Shown: one piece after another, positions 17,664 to 26,158 of the stretch
Position numbering within the stretch: the stretch's first letter is position 1
Layout: each line of letters starts with the position of its first letter
Assembly: GCF_004341845.1 (NCBI RefSeq)
Contig: NZ_SLVB01000005.1
Coordinates: forward strand, 496,001-560,000
Length of the DNA stretch: 64,000 nt
Direction of reading: 5' to 3'
From: Novosphingobium sp. PhB165
GTDB taxonomy: Bacteria > Pseudomonadota > Alphaproteobacteria > Sphingomonadales > Sphingomonadaceae
Notes under the pieces: generated by a model
What the model was told of the DNA's origin: nothing
The model's database searches: none
What the model saw: only the letters and a program-made list of their open reading frames with translations
Position numbers and translations under genes: made by a program

Positions 17664-19340
17664 ATGACACGTTTCGACCGCCGCACTTTCCTCAATCGCG
17701 CGGGCGGCGTGGCGGCGGGCACGTTCCTCTACAGCCAGGCGGCATGGGCAGGCGCCACGCCGGTCGACACCATCTACACCAATGGCCGGATCTGGACAGG
17801 CGAGGGCCGCGATGTCTTCACCGATGCGATCGGCCTGGTCGGCTCGCGCGTCGTCGCGCTGGGCCATGAAGCCACGCGCAGTCTGGCAGGCAAGGCGACG
17901 CGGGTGATCGATCTTGGCGGGGCCTTCGTCACGCCGGGCTTCACCGACTGCCACGTCCACTTCACGATGGGATCGGCGACCATCGGCCAGCCCTCGCTGC
18001 GGCAGGCCAATAGCCGCGAGGCCTTCGTCCGCGCGGTGGCGGAAGCGGCAAGGACGATGCCCGCCGGGCAGTGGCTGCAAGGCGGCAACTGGGACAACGA
18101 TTCCTGGGGCGGCGAACTGCCCAATCGCGACTGGATCGACGCGGTGACGCCGCAGACCCCGGTCGCGGTGGTCCGCTACGACCTGCACATGGTGGTGGTG
18201 AACTCGCTCGGCCTGAAAATGCTCGGCCTTGGCGACGATACGCCCGAGGTGCCTGGCGGCGTGATCGTGCGCGACGCCAAGGGGCGGCTCACCGGCGTGT
18301 TCAAGGACGCGGCCAAGGACATGGTGCTCGGCCGCATTCCCGAACCGACCGCCGCGCAGCGCGATGCCACCAACCGGCGCGGCATCGCTCTGGCGCTATC
18401 GAAGGGCGTGACGCAAGTCCACGAGACCGGGATCGACTGGAACACTTTCGAATCCGCCCGCCGCATGCGCGCTTCGGGAGAGCTGCCTTTCCGCTTCTAC
18501 GCGATGATCCCGCTCAAGGACTGGAAGAAGCTGGCGGAAATCGTGAAAGCCGAAGGGCGCGGCGACGAATTCGTGCGCTGGGGCGGCTGCAAGGTCGTGT
18601 TCGACGGCTCGCTCGGTTCGCGTACGGCCTTGTTCTACGAGCCTTATCTCGACGATCCCAAGACGCGCGGCATCACCGTGACGGACCCCGAGGAAATGCG
18701 CGGGCTGATGCGAGAGGCCGATGCGGCGGGCTTCCAGATCGCCACCCATTCCATCGGCGACCGGGCCAACGACATGGTGCTCGACATGTGGGAGGAAGTC
18801 GCACGGATCAACGGCCCGCGCGACCGGCGCGGCCGCATCGAGCATGCCCAGCACCTCAATCCCGCCAGCATCGGCCGCTTTGCCGAGCAGGGCGTGATCG
18901 CATCGGTCCAGCCGTTCCACGCGGTCGACGATGGCCGCTGGGCCGTGCGCCGCATCGGCCCGGAGCGCCTCAAGACCACATATGCCTTTGAATCGCTGAT
19001 CAAAAGCGGCGCCCATGTCAGCTTCGGATCGGACTGGCCAGTGGCCCCCATTGATCCGCTCACCGGCCTCAAGGCAGCGGTCCTGCGCGAAACGCTCGAC
19101 GGGGCCAATCCCAAGGGCTGGTATCCCGAGCAGCGTGTCGAGATCCACGATGCAATGCTCTGCTACACCCGCGGCGCCGCCTTTGCCGGGCGGTCGGAAG
19201 CGGATACCGGAACCCTTGCTCCCGGCCGCCTTGCCGATTTTGTCGTGTGGGACCGGGACCTTACCGCGATCGACCCGGAAACCATCGACAAGGCGCAAGT
19301 GGTCTCCACGCACCTTGGCGGGACCAAGGTCTACGGATGA
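17664..19340 (+). CDS. Tat-exported amidohydrolase family 3 (YtcJ-like)
   Basis: 558 residues. The N-terminus has a twin-arginine signal (DRRTFLNRAGG followed by VAAGTFLYSQAAWAG), so the folded metalloenzyme is probably exported to the periplasm. The amidohydrolase-3 domain covers the rest: metal-binding HxH in TDCHVHFT near residue 97, VFDGSLGSRTALF, ATHSIGDRAND, GRIEHAQHL and the late GSDWPVAPIDP motif. Relatives hydrolyse N-substituted formamides, ureas and cyclic amides. The gene lies between a MocR regulator and a TonB receptor and has its own TTGGAC pair upstream. An ordered uptake-and-cleavage pathway for an amide compound is a reasonable inference, but the substrate cannot be read from the sequence. 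Confidence 0.88.
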   Translation: MTRFDRRTFLNRAGGVAAGTFLYSQAAWAGATPVDTIYTNGRIWTGEGRDVFTDAIGLVGSRVVALGHEATRSLAGKATRVIDLGGAFVTPGFTDCHVHFTMGSATIGQPSLRQANSREAFVRAVAEAARTMPAGQWLQGGNWDNDSWGGELPNRDWIDAVTPQTPVAVVRYDLHMVVVNSLGLKMLGLGDDTPEVPGGVIVRDAKGRLTGVFKDAAKDMVLGRIPEPTAAQRDATNRRGIALALSKGVTQVHETGIDWNTFESARRMRASGELPFRFYAMIPLKDWKKLAEIVKAEGRGDEFVRWGGCKVVFDGSLGSRTALFYEPYLDDPKTRGITVTDPEEMRGLMREADAAGFQIATHSIGDRANDMVLDMWEEVARINGPRDRRGRIEHAQHLNPASIGRFAEQGVIASVQPFHAVDDGRWAVRRIGPERLKTTYAFESLIKSGAHVSFGSDWPVAPIDPLTGLKAAVLRETLDGANPKGWYPEQRVEIHDAMLCYTRGAAFAGRSEADTGTLAPGRLADFVVWDRDLTAIDPETIDKAQVVSTHLGGTKVYG

Positions 19341-19346
19341 GCACGG

Positions 19347-19376
19347 TTGGACCACCTGGGCGATATCGGTTGGATC
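19347..19376 (+). promoter_or_regulatory. Candidate MocR operator upstream of the TonB receptor
   Basis: TTGGACC (19347-19353) and TTGGATC (19370-19376) are direct repeats 23 bp apart. The second copy ends 21 bp before a perfect TATAAT (19398), so it would overlap the -35 position of that promoter, a typical activator placement. Confidence 0.5.
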
Positions 19377-19397
19377 TCTGCAAGGGACTAACGCACT

Positions 19398-19403
19398 TAT
19401 AAT
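19398..19403 (+). promoter_or_regulatory. Candidate -10 element (TATAAT) of the TonB receptor gene
   Basis: A perfect TATAAT in an AT-rich patch, with no good -35 hexamer at 16-18 bp; that place is taken by the TTGGATC repeat. The missing -35 fits an activated promoter. Confidence 0.4.
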
Positions 19404-19436
19404 TTTCACGCTGGCGGTCGCAGGGAAGACCGTCTA

Positions 19437-19455
19437 AATGCGACCAATTCGCATT
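19437..19455 (+). promoter_or_regulatory. Candidate Fur box
   Basis: AATGCGACCAATTCGCATT is a perfect 7-bp inverted repeat around a 5-bp centre. It closely follows the proteobacterial Fur consensus of the AATGCGA/TCGCATT type and lies 44 bp upstream of the receptor start, downstream of the TATAAT. It predicts iron-dependent repression. Confidence 0.6.
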
Positions 19456-19498
19456 AGCGCAACAGCGCAACGAACGTCGCGAATACATGAGGGCCAGT

Positions 19499-21742
19499 AT
19501 GTCGAATATCGCTATGTCGAGTGTCGCGAAGATCACCAAAACCGCACGTCTGCACGCCAGCGGGCTTGTCATTGCCGCCGCGCTTTGCGGCTTCTCGGGC
19601 CAGGCCATGGCCGATGAGGCTGAGGCGGCAGCAGCACCGGCATCGGCCGCAGCACCGGCTTCGTCCGGCAGCTCTGACGACATCATCGTCCGCGCGCAGC
19701 GGGTGAACGCCACGCATGTCGAAAACGGCGGCGGCGCAGGCGTGCTGGGTAACCAGGCGGCGGAGAACGTGCCGTTCAACTTGCGCAGCTTCGACGAGAC
19801 GCTGATCCTCAACCAGCAGCCGCGCTCGCTGGGTGAAGTGCTCGACAACGATCCCACCGTCCGCACGACGTACGGTTACGGCAATGCCGCCGAAACCTTC
19901 GTGATCCGCGGCTTCGAACTGTTCGGCGATGATATCGGCCTCAATGGCCTTTACGGCATTACGCCGCGCCAGCTGATCGCGCCCGAACTGTTCGAGAGCG
20001 TGCAGGTGCTGAACGGCGCCTCGGCCTTCCTCAACGGCGCGGCGCCGGGCGGCTCGGGCGTTGGCGGCAGCGTCAATCTGCTGCTGAAGCGCGCGGGCAA
20101 CGATCCGCTCACGCGCGTGACGGCAGGCTTCACTTCGGATTCCCACTGGCTGGGCAGCTTCGACGTGGCCCGCCGTTCGGCCGACGGTCGCTGGGGCGTG
20201 CGCGTCAACGGCAGCTATCAGGACGGCAATCTCGGCATCAAGGGTGAGGACCGCCGTACCCGCGTGCTCGGGGCCGGTATCGACTATAGCGGTGACAAGC
20301 TGCGCGTTTCGCTCGACCTGGCCTACCAGCAGGTCCGCGTGGACAACCTGCGCCCGAAAGTGACGATCTTTTCCACCACCCTGCCGCGCGTGCCCAAGGC
20401 CGATGCCAATTACGCGCAAGACTATACCTACTCCAAGCTGCGCGACATCTTCGGCATGCTCAATGTCGAGTATGATCTGGCCGACAACGTGCTGCTCTAT
20501 GCCAAGGCCGGCGCGCGCGACGGTTCGGAGCGGGGCATCTATGGCGGCATCTCGGTCAACGACGCGGTGACCGGCGACGGCTACGTTACCGCGCTCTACG
20601 TGCCGCGCACCGACAACAACGAAGCTCTTGAGTTCGGTACGCGCATCAAGCTGGGCAGCGAGATCACGCAAGAATTCAACATCGGCGGCTCGCTCAACTG
20701 GCAGGTCAACCGCAACGCCTTCGACTTCCGCTATGGCACCGATTTCAACGGCGTTCCCAATAACTTCTACAATCCGGTCCAGATCGACCTGCCCGCGTCG
20801 GTATTCGTCGGCGGCAACCTTGACGATCCGTTCCCGATCACGCGCAACAAGCTGTGGAGCGTCTTCGCATCCGATACGATCGGCTTCTGGAACGATCACA
20901 TCCTGCTGACCGCCGGTCTGCGCCTGCAATCGATCGAGACCAAGAGCTACAATGCCTACAATGGCGGCCTGCTCGATTCGGTCTACGAATCCAGTGCGGT
21001 GACGCCGGTGATCGGCCTTGTGGTCAAGCCGGTGGACGGGGTTTCGCTCTATGCCAACCGCATCGAGGCGCTTCAGCCCGGCTCGATCGCGCCGCTGGGC
21101 ACGACCAACCAGAACGAAGTCTTCTCGCCCTACAAGAGCACGCAGTACGAGTTCGGCGGCAAGGCCAAGGTGGGCCCGATGTTCGTGGGTCTGGCGCTTT
21201 ACCAGATCAAGCTGCCCAACTCCTATGCGATCGACCTCACGCCCGATGACGGCCTGAACCTGTTGACCTTTGGCGTGTTTGGTCTCCAGCGGAACCGCGG
21301 CGTGGAATTCACGGTCAATGGCGAGCTTGCGCACGGCCTGCGCCTGATCACCGGTCTTGCCGTCAACGATGCCAAGCAGCTGCGCACCAGCCTTCCCTCG
21401 ACCGAGGGCAAGGACGCCAAGGGCGTGCCGGACTGGACCGCCAACGCCAACCTCGAATGGGACACGCCGATGCTCCCGGGCCTGACGCTGACCGGCCGTG
21501 TGACCTACACCGGCAAGCAGTGGGTCGATGCGGCCAACACCATCCGCCTGCCGGACTGGGCGGTGTTCAACCTTGGTGCCCGCTACGTTCTGGCCGCCGG
21601 TGACGTGCCTGTCACTGTGCGCTTCAACGTCGATAACGTGGCCAACAAGCGCTACTGGGCCTCGGCCTTCGATACGTTCGCGACCTCGATCCTTCAGGGC
21701 CAGCCGCGCACGTTCAAGGTCTCGCTCTCGGCTGACTTCTGA
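19499..21742 (+). CDS. TonB-dependent siderophore-type receptor
   Basis: 747 residues from the ATG at 19499, chosen for the GAGGG 6 bases before it; an in-frame ATG at 19487 has none. A signal peptide (ASGLVIAAALCGFSGQAMA) and an Ala-rich spacer lead to a TonB-box-like DDIIVRAQR. A plug domain follows (about 60-200: SLGEVLDNDPTVRTTYGYGN, ETFVIRGFEL, GGSGVGGSVNLLLKRA), then a 22-strand barrel with an aromatic C-terminus (TFKVSLSADF). The plug resembles FhuA/FcuA-type ferrisiderophore receptors. The upstream Fur-like palindrome supports iron uptake, while the TTGGAC pair links the gene to the MocR block, so the ligand may be an amide-containing chelator or a non-iron substrate. Confidence 0.9.
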   Translation: MSNIAMSSVAKITKTARLHASGLVIAAALCGFSGQAMADEAEAAAAPASAAAPASSGSSDDIIVRAQRVNATHVENGGGAGVLGNQAAENVPFNLRSFDETLILNQQPRSLGEVLDNDPTVRTTYGYGNAAETFVIRGFELFGDDIGLNGLYGITPRQLIAPELFESVQVLNGASAFLNGAAPGGSGVGGSVNLLLKRAGNDPLTRVTAGFTSDSHWLGSFDVARRSADGRWGVRVNGSYQDGNLGIKGEDRRTRVLGAGIDYSGDKLRVSLDLAYQQVRVDNLRPKVTIFSTTLPRVPKADANYAQDYTYSKLRDIFGMLNVEYDLADNVLLYAKAGARDGSERGIYGGISVNDAVTGDGYVTALYVPRTDNNEALEFGTRIKLGSEITQEFNIGGSLNWQVNRNAFDFRYGTDFNGVPNNFYNPVQIDLPASVFVGGNLDDPFPITRNKLWSVFASDTIGFWNDHILLTAGLRLQSIETKSYNAYNGGLLDSVYESSAVTPVIGLVVKPVDGVSLYANRIEALQPGSIAPLGTTNQNEVFSPYKSTQYEFGGKAKVGPMFVGLALYQIKLPNSYAIDLTPDDGLNLLTFGVFGLQRNRGVEFTVNGELAHGLRLITGLAVNDAKQLRTSLPSTEGKDAKGVPDWTANANLEWDTPMLPGLTLTGRVTYTGKQWVDAANTIRLPDWAVFNLGARYVLAAGDVPVTVRFNVDNVANKRYWASAFDTFATSILQGQPRTFKVSLSADF

Positions 21743-21750
21743 CACACTTC

Positions 21751-21781
21751 GCGGCCCGGCGATTCCCTCGCGCCGGGCCGC
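21751..21781 (+). terminator. Hairpin terminator after the TonB receptor
   Basis: A perfect 11-bp GC stem (GCGGCCCGGCG) with a 9-nt loop lies 8 bp after the stop codon. There is only a weak T-rich tail, and the next gene starts 17 bp later. Confidence 0.6.
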
Positions 21782-21797
21782 GATCTATTCTCAGATC

Positions 21798-22751
21798 ATG
21801 ATTACGATCCCCGAAAGCCAGAACGACAACGACGATGTCGATCCCGAAATCCGCGCCTGGCTGGATCGGATGTTCGCCGCCTCCGCCGCGCTGGGATCGC
21901 GGCCCGGCCTTTCCGCGCCCGAGCGGCGCGCGATTGCCGAGCGTCAGCGCGCGCCATGGACGCGCGGCGGCCCGGCGATGCATTCCAGCGAAGATCTCGC
22001 GGTAGGCCCCTCCGGCACACGGATCCGCATCCATCGGCCCTCCGACAGGCCTGATCTGCCCGTCCTTGTCTATCTCCATGGCGGCGGCTGGACGCTGTTC
22101 AGCATCGACACGCATGACCGCCTGATGCGCGAATATGCGGGCCGCAGCGGCTGCGCGGTACTCGGCATCGACTATCCGCTCGCGCCCGAGCATCCGTTCC
22201 CGGCCGCGATCCATGCCATCGGTGACGTGCTCGACTGGCTGGACGGCGAAGGCGCCACGCACGGACTGGACCCATCGCGTCAGGTCATCGGCGGAGACAG
22301 CGCCGGAGCCAATCTGGCGGTAGCGGCAACGCTCGTCCGGCGTGGGCAGGGCAAGGCGCTACCGCGCGGCCTGCTGCTCAATTATGGCGCCTGGGACGGC
22401 AGCTGGACCGAAAGCTACACCCGCTACGGCGACGGGGACCGCTACATGCTCACCGGCCCCGAAATGGACGAGTTCTGGGCGACCTATCTCGGGCCGGACC
22501 CCATCTCCGATCCGCTGGCGCGCCCCTTGCTGGCGGACCTTTCCGGCCTGCCGCCGGCATGGCTCTGCGTGGCCGAATGCGACGTGCTGCTGGACGAGAA
22601 CCGGGCGATGGCCGCGCGCCTGCCGCAGGCGGAACTGCGCGTCTATCCCGGCGCCACGCACAGCTTCCTTGAGGCGATGGCCGTAGCCAAGCTGGCGGAC
22701 CGCGCGATTGCCGAGGCTTCGCAGTGGCTTGCAGGCCTCCTCTCGGAATAG
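21798..22751 (+). CDS. Alpha/beta hydrolase (hormone-sensitive-lipase family esterase)
   Basis: 317 residues from the ATG at 21798. The HSL-family signatures are present: the oxyanion HGGGW (YLHGGGWTLF), the nucleophile elbow GDSAG (IGGDSAGANLAVA), the Asp of CDVLLDEN and the His of ATHSFLEAM near the end. There is no signal peptide, so it is cytoplasmic. Members hydrolyse short-chain esters or amides. Position behind the TonB receptor suggests a role in processing the imported compound, though a hairpin lies between the two genes and co-transcription is uncertain. Confidence 0.88.
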   Translation: MITIPESQNDNDDVDPEIRAWLDRMFAASAALGSRPGLSAPERRAIAERQRAPWTRGGPAMHSSEDLAVGPSGTRIRIHRPSDRPDLPVLVYLHGGGWTLFSIDTHDRLMREYAGRSGCAVLGIDYPLAPEHPFPAAIHAIGDVLDWLDGEGATHGLDPSRQVIGGDSAGANLAVAATLVRRGQGKALPRGLLLNYGAWDGSWTESYTRYGDGDRYMLTGPEMDEFWATYLGPDPISDPLARPLLADLSGLPPAWLCVAECDVLLDENRAMAARLPQAELRVYPGATHSFLEAMAVAKLADRAIAEASQWLAGLLSE

Positions 22752-22799
22752 CCCGCAAAGCCGTGGCGCCCGGCAGCGATCGGGTATAAGGGCGCGCGG

Positions 22800-24428
22800 A
22801 TGATCCGCCTTTCCGACCTTACCTTGCCGCTGGACCACGCTCCGGCCGACCTTGAGGCTGCCGTTTGCACGCGCCTCGGTATCACGCCTGCCGATCTCGA
22901 ACGCATGACCGTGGTGCGCCGGGGCAACGATGCGCGCCGCAAGAGCGCGATCAAGCTTGTCTACACGCTCGATCTCGTGGTGAAGGACGAGGCCGCGCTG
23001 CTCGCCCGCTTCCACGACGACCAGCACGTGCGGCCCACGCCCGACACCAGCTACAAGTTCGTCACCCACGCGCCGGAGGGTTGGTCCGGCCAGCGCCCGG
23101 TGGTGATCGGCACCGGCCCTTGTGGGCTGCTCGCCGCGCTTATCCTGGCGCAGATGGGCTTCAAGCCGATCATCGTCGAACGCGGCAAAGCCGTGCGCGA
23201 ACGTACCAAGGACACCTGGGGCCTCTGGCGCCGCTCGGTGCTCGACCCCGAAAGCAACGTGCAGTTCGGCGAGGGCGGGGCTGGCACGTTCTCCGATGGC
23301 AAGCTCTACAGCCGCATCAAGGACCCGCGCCATTTCGGCCGCAAGGTGCTGACCGAATTCGTCAAGGCCGGCGCGCCGGACGACATCCTCACCGAAGCGC
23401 ACCCGCACATCGGCACGTTCCGCCTCGTCACCATGGTGATGTCGATGCGCGAGACGATCGAGCAACTCGGCGGCGAATACCGCTTCGGCACCCGCGTCGA
23501 CGATTTCGAGATCGCCGAGGATACCGACGGCACCCGCCGCATCACCGGCCTGCACCTTTCGAACGGAGAGTTCCTGCCCGCCAGCCATGTCATCATGGCG
23601 GTGGGCCACTCGGCGCGCGACACCTTCGAGGTGCTGCACAATCGCGGCGTCTACATGGAGGCCAAGCCCTTCGCCATCGGCGTGCGTATCGAGCATCCGC
23701 AAAGCTGGATCGACACTGCGCGCTATGGCGACAACGCGGGCAACAAGATCCTCGGCGCGGCGGCTTATTCGATCGCGCATAAGGCCTCCAACGGCCGTAC
23801 GGTCTACAGCTTCTGCATGTGCCCCGGCGGCCGGGTGGTGGCGGCGGCCAGCGAGGAAGGCCGCGTCGTCACCAACGGCATGAGCCAGTATTCGCGCGCC
23901 GAATTCAACGCCAACTCGGGCCTCGTCGTCGATATCGATCCGGACAAGGACTACCCCGGCGACCCGCTGGCGGGCGTGGCCTTCCAGCGCAAGTTCGAGG
24001 AACTGGCCTTCAAGGCGGGCGGCTCGAACTACAAGGCGCCGGGCCAGAAGCTGGGCGATTTCCTGGCGGACAGGCCCTCCACCGAATTCGGCGAAGTGAC
24101 CCCCAGCTACCAGCCGGGCGTCCACCTGACCGAACTCAAGCAGTGCCTGCCCGATTTCGTGGTCGACGCAATCCGCGAGGCGCTGCCGGTGTTCGGCCGT
24201 CAGGTGCCGGGCTACGACCATCCCGACGTGGTGATGACCGGGGTGGAGACGCGCACCTCTTCGCCCGTGCGCATCACGCGCGGCAAGGATCTGCAAAGCC
24301 TCAACACGCGCGGCCTCTACCCGGCGGGCGAGGGCGCGGGCTATGCCGGCGGCATTCTCTCGGCGGCGGTCGACGGCATTCGCGTGGCGGAAGCGCTGGC
24401 GCTGGAACTGGCGCCGGTCTCGCAGTGA
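22800..24428 (+). CDS. FAD-dependent dehydrogenase (COG2509-like)
   Basis: 542 residues. A roughly 95-residue N-terminal domain rich in charged residues precedes the FAD-binding Rossmann fold (VVIGTGPCGLLAAL, near 101), GEGGAGTFSDGKL, and the C-terminal FAD motif GLYPAGEGAGYAGGILSAAVDG. This arrangement is typical of the uncharacterised FAD-dependent dehydrogenases that are common in bacteria and are distinct from BaiN. The substrate is unknown. The gene starts 48 bp after the esterase; a block of dispersed repeats separates it from the next FAD enzyme. Confidence 0.85.
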   Translation: MIRLSDLTLPLDHAPADLEAAVCTRLGITPADLERMTVVRRGNDARRKSAIKLVYTLDLVVKDEAALLARFHDDQHVRPTPDTSYKFVTHAPEGWSGQRPVVIGTGPCGLLAALILAQMGFKPIIVERGKAVRERTKDTWGLWRRSVLDPESNVQFGEGGAGTFSDGKLYSRIKDPRHFGRKVLTEFVKAGAPDDILTEAHPHIGTFRLVTMVMSMRETIEQLGGEYRFGTRVDDFEIAEDTDGTRRITGLHLSNGEFLPASHVIMAVGHSARDTFEVLHNRGVYMEAKPFAIGVRIEHPQSWIDTARYGDNAGNKILGAAAYSIAHKASNGRTVYSFCMCPGGRVVAAASEEGRVVTNGMSQYSRAEFNANSGLVVDIDPDKDYPGDPLAGVAFQRKFEELAFKAGGSNYKAPGQKLGDFLADRPSTEFGEVTPSYQPGVHLTELKQCLPDFVVDAIREALPVFGRQVPGYDHPDVVMTGVETRTSSPVRITRGKDLQSLNTRGLYPAGEGAGYAGGILSAAVDGIRVAEALALELAPVSQ

Positions 24429-24429
24429 T

Positions 24430-24603
24430 GTTTCCAAATATTCGGCATGAGCGGGGGATTGCGCCCCGCGTCCTTCACATTGCACGCCCTGAGCTTGCCG
24501 GTTCGGACGTGGCGGGGATGCTTCGACAAGCTCAGCATGAGCGGGGAATTGTGCCCTGCATCGTACACGCCGCTCGTCCTGAGCTTGTCGAAGGACGGAT
24601 GCC
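24430..24603. repeat. Cluster of dispersed repeats, core CTTCGACAAGCTCAG in both orientations
   Basis: Between two FAD enzyme genes lie a forward copy (24521-24546, CTTCGACAAGCTCAG then GAGCGGGG), an inverted copy (24572-24595, CCTGAGCTTGTCGAAGG) and two degenerate pieces (from 24443 and 24484). The family recurs across the window in intergenic DNA only. Confidence 0.8.
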
Positions 24604-25806
24604 TTGAGCGACGCTTACGACGCCATCGTCCTCGGCGCCGGTGCCGCAGGACTGTTCTGCGCCGCCACCGCCGGACAGCGCGGCAAGCGCGTGCTGCTGC
24701 TCGACCACGCCGACCAGCCGGGCAAGAAGATCCTGATCTCCGGCGGCGGACGCTGCAACTTCACCAACGTCGATACCGCGCCCGATCGCTACCTTTCCGG
24801 CAATCCGCACTTCGCCAAGTCGGCGCTGAGCCGCTACACCGCCGCCGATTTCCTCGCGCTGGTGGAATCCTACGACATCGCCTGGCACGAAAAGACCCTG
24901 GGCCAGCTGTTCTGCGACGGATCGGCCAAGCAGATCGTGGCGATGCTGCTGGATGAATGCGCCAAGGGCGGCGTCACGCTGAACTGCGGCGATGCGCTGG
25001 GCGAGATCGACCACGCCGACGGCCTCTACCGCGTCGCCTACGGCAACCGCATCGCCACGGCTCCCGCGCTGGTGATCGCCACCGGCGGGCCGTCTATCCC
25101 GAAAATGGGCGCGACCAGCTTCGCCTACGACCTTGCGCGCAAGTTCGGCCTCAAGATCGTGCAGCCGCGCCCGGCGCTGGTGCCGCTGACACTGCCGGGC
25201 GACGAGGCGCTGTTCCGCGACCTTTCGGGCGTGTCGACCGAAGTGATTACCCGCATAGAGGGCAAGGCCGGCGGCAAGGCGGCTTTCCGCGAGGCGGCGC
25301 TGTTTACCCATCGCGGGCTGTCCGGCCCGGCGATCCTCCAGATTTCCAGCTACTGGCAGCGCGGGCAGACGGTAACGACGCAGTTCCTGCCTGATCGCGC
25401 CGAAGGCTGGCTCAAGGACGCCAAGCGTGAGCGCCCGCGCACCACTTTGCGCAAGGTTCTGGGCGAGGGCCTGCCCGAACGTCTGGCTGAAGTGCTGTGC
25501 GAAAGGCTGGGACTGTCCGGAGAACTCGGCATGATGTCCGACAAGGCGCTTTCGGCGGCGGAGACGAAGCTGGCGCGCTGGCCGTTCGTGCCCGACGGTT
25601 CGGAAGGCTTCGCCAAGGCCGAAGTGACGGCGGGCGGCATCGACACCGGGGCGCTTTCGTCCAAGACCATGGAGGCGCGCAAGATGCCGGGTCTCTATGC
25701 CATCGGCGAGGCGGTCGATGTGACCGGCTGGCTGGGCGGCTACAACTTCCAATGGGCCTGGGCGAGCGCGCGGGCGGCGGGACTGGCGATTTCGGCTGAG
25801 GTGTAA
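24604..25806 (+). CDS. BaiN/HI0933-family NAD(P)/FAD-dependent oxidoreductase
   Basis: 400 residues from a TTG start preceded by AAGGACGG in the repeat block; no ATG fits. N-terminal FAD motif (IVLGAGAAGLFCA), the family marker ISGGGRCNFTN, IATGGPSIPKMG in the middle, and a C-terminal FAD motif GLYAIGEAVDVTGWLGGYN. This is the flavoprotein family of E. coli YhiN and clostridial BaiN; a reductase activity is likely but the housekeeping substrate is not established. Confidence 0.9.
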   Translation: MSDAYDAIVLGAGAAGLFCAATAGQRGKRVLLLDHADQPGKKILISGGGRCNFTNVDTAPDRYLSGNPHFAKSALSRYTAADFLALVESYDIAWHEKTLGQLFCDGSAKQIVAMLLDECAKGGVTLNCGDALGEIDHADGLYRVAYGNRIATAPALVIATGGPSIPKMGATSFAYDLARKFGLKIVQPRPALVPLTLPGDEALFRDLSGVSTEVITRIEGKAGGKAAFREAALFTHRGLSGPAILQISSYWQRGQTVTTQFLPDRAEGWLKDAKRERPRTTLRKVLGEGLPERLAEVLCERLGLSGELGMMSDKALSAAETKLARWPFVPDGSEGFAKAEVTAGGIDTGALSSKTMEARKMPGLYAIGEAVDVTGWLGGYNFQWAWASARAAGLAISAEV

Positions 25807-25842
25807 TTGGGGCTGGCCGGGGCGGGGCCGGTAAAAAAACAC

Positions 25843-25981
25843 GCGTCATCCTGAACTTGTTTCAGGATCCATCTTGCCGTCTACGCTGTGCTTCGATCAG
25901 CAACTTGTAATCGCCGCGCTCTTCGCGCTGCCGTCCGAGGCAGACCGCCAAATGGATCCTGAAACAAGTTCAGGATGACGC
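25843..25981. repeat. 30-bp perfect inverted repeat pair
   Basis: Bases 25843-25872 and 25952-25981 are exact reverse complements (core ATCCTGAACTTG / CAAGTTCAGGAT), 79 bp apart. The core differs from the CTTCGACAAG family, so this is a second dispersed repeat type. Together with the next repeat it fills most of the 352-bp gap between the BaiN-like gene and msrA; no gene is seen there. Confidence 0.85.
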
Positions 25982-26043
25982 GGAGCGGGATGAGGTCTCG
26001 TGTCTGCCACCGGGCGCACTCGGCTCAACCTAACTCCCTCAAT

Positions 26044-26124
26044 CCCGCTTAGGCTGAGCCTGTCGAAGCCCCCGGCGGCGTGGCGCGAGGCTTCCATCCT
26101 TCGACAAGCTCAGGATGAGCGGGG
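26044..26124. repeat. Inverted pair of the CTTCGACAAGCTCAG repeat family
   Basis: Bases 26044-26068 (CCGCTTAGGCTGAGCC then TGTCGAAG) and 26098-26124 (CCTTCGACAAGCTCAGGATG then AGCGGGG) face each other with their CCGCT/AGCGG ends outward. Confidence 0.75.
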
Positions 26125-26158
26125 TGAGTGAAACCAAAGATTCGCCCGAAAACCCGCG

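Noticed and set aside
19454..21745. Minus-strand frame of 763 codons opposite the TonB receptor
   Set aside because: A shadow of the receptor codons; it lacks any domain while the receptor has signal, plug and barrel.
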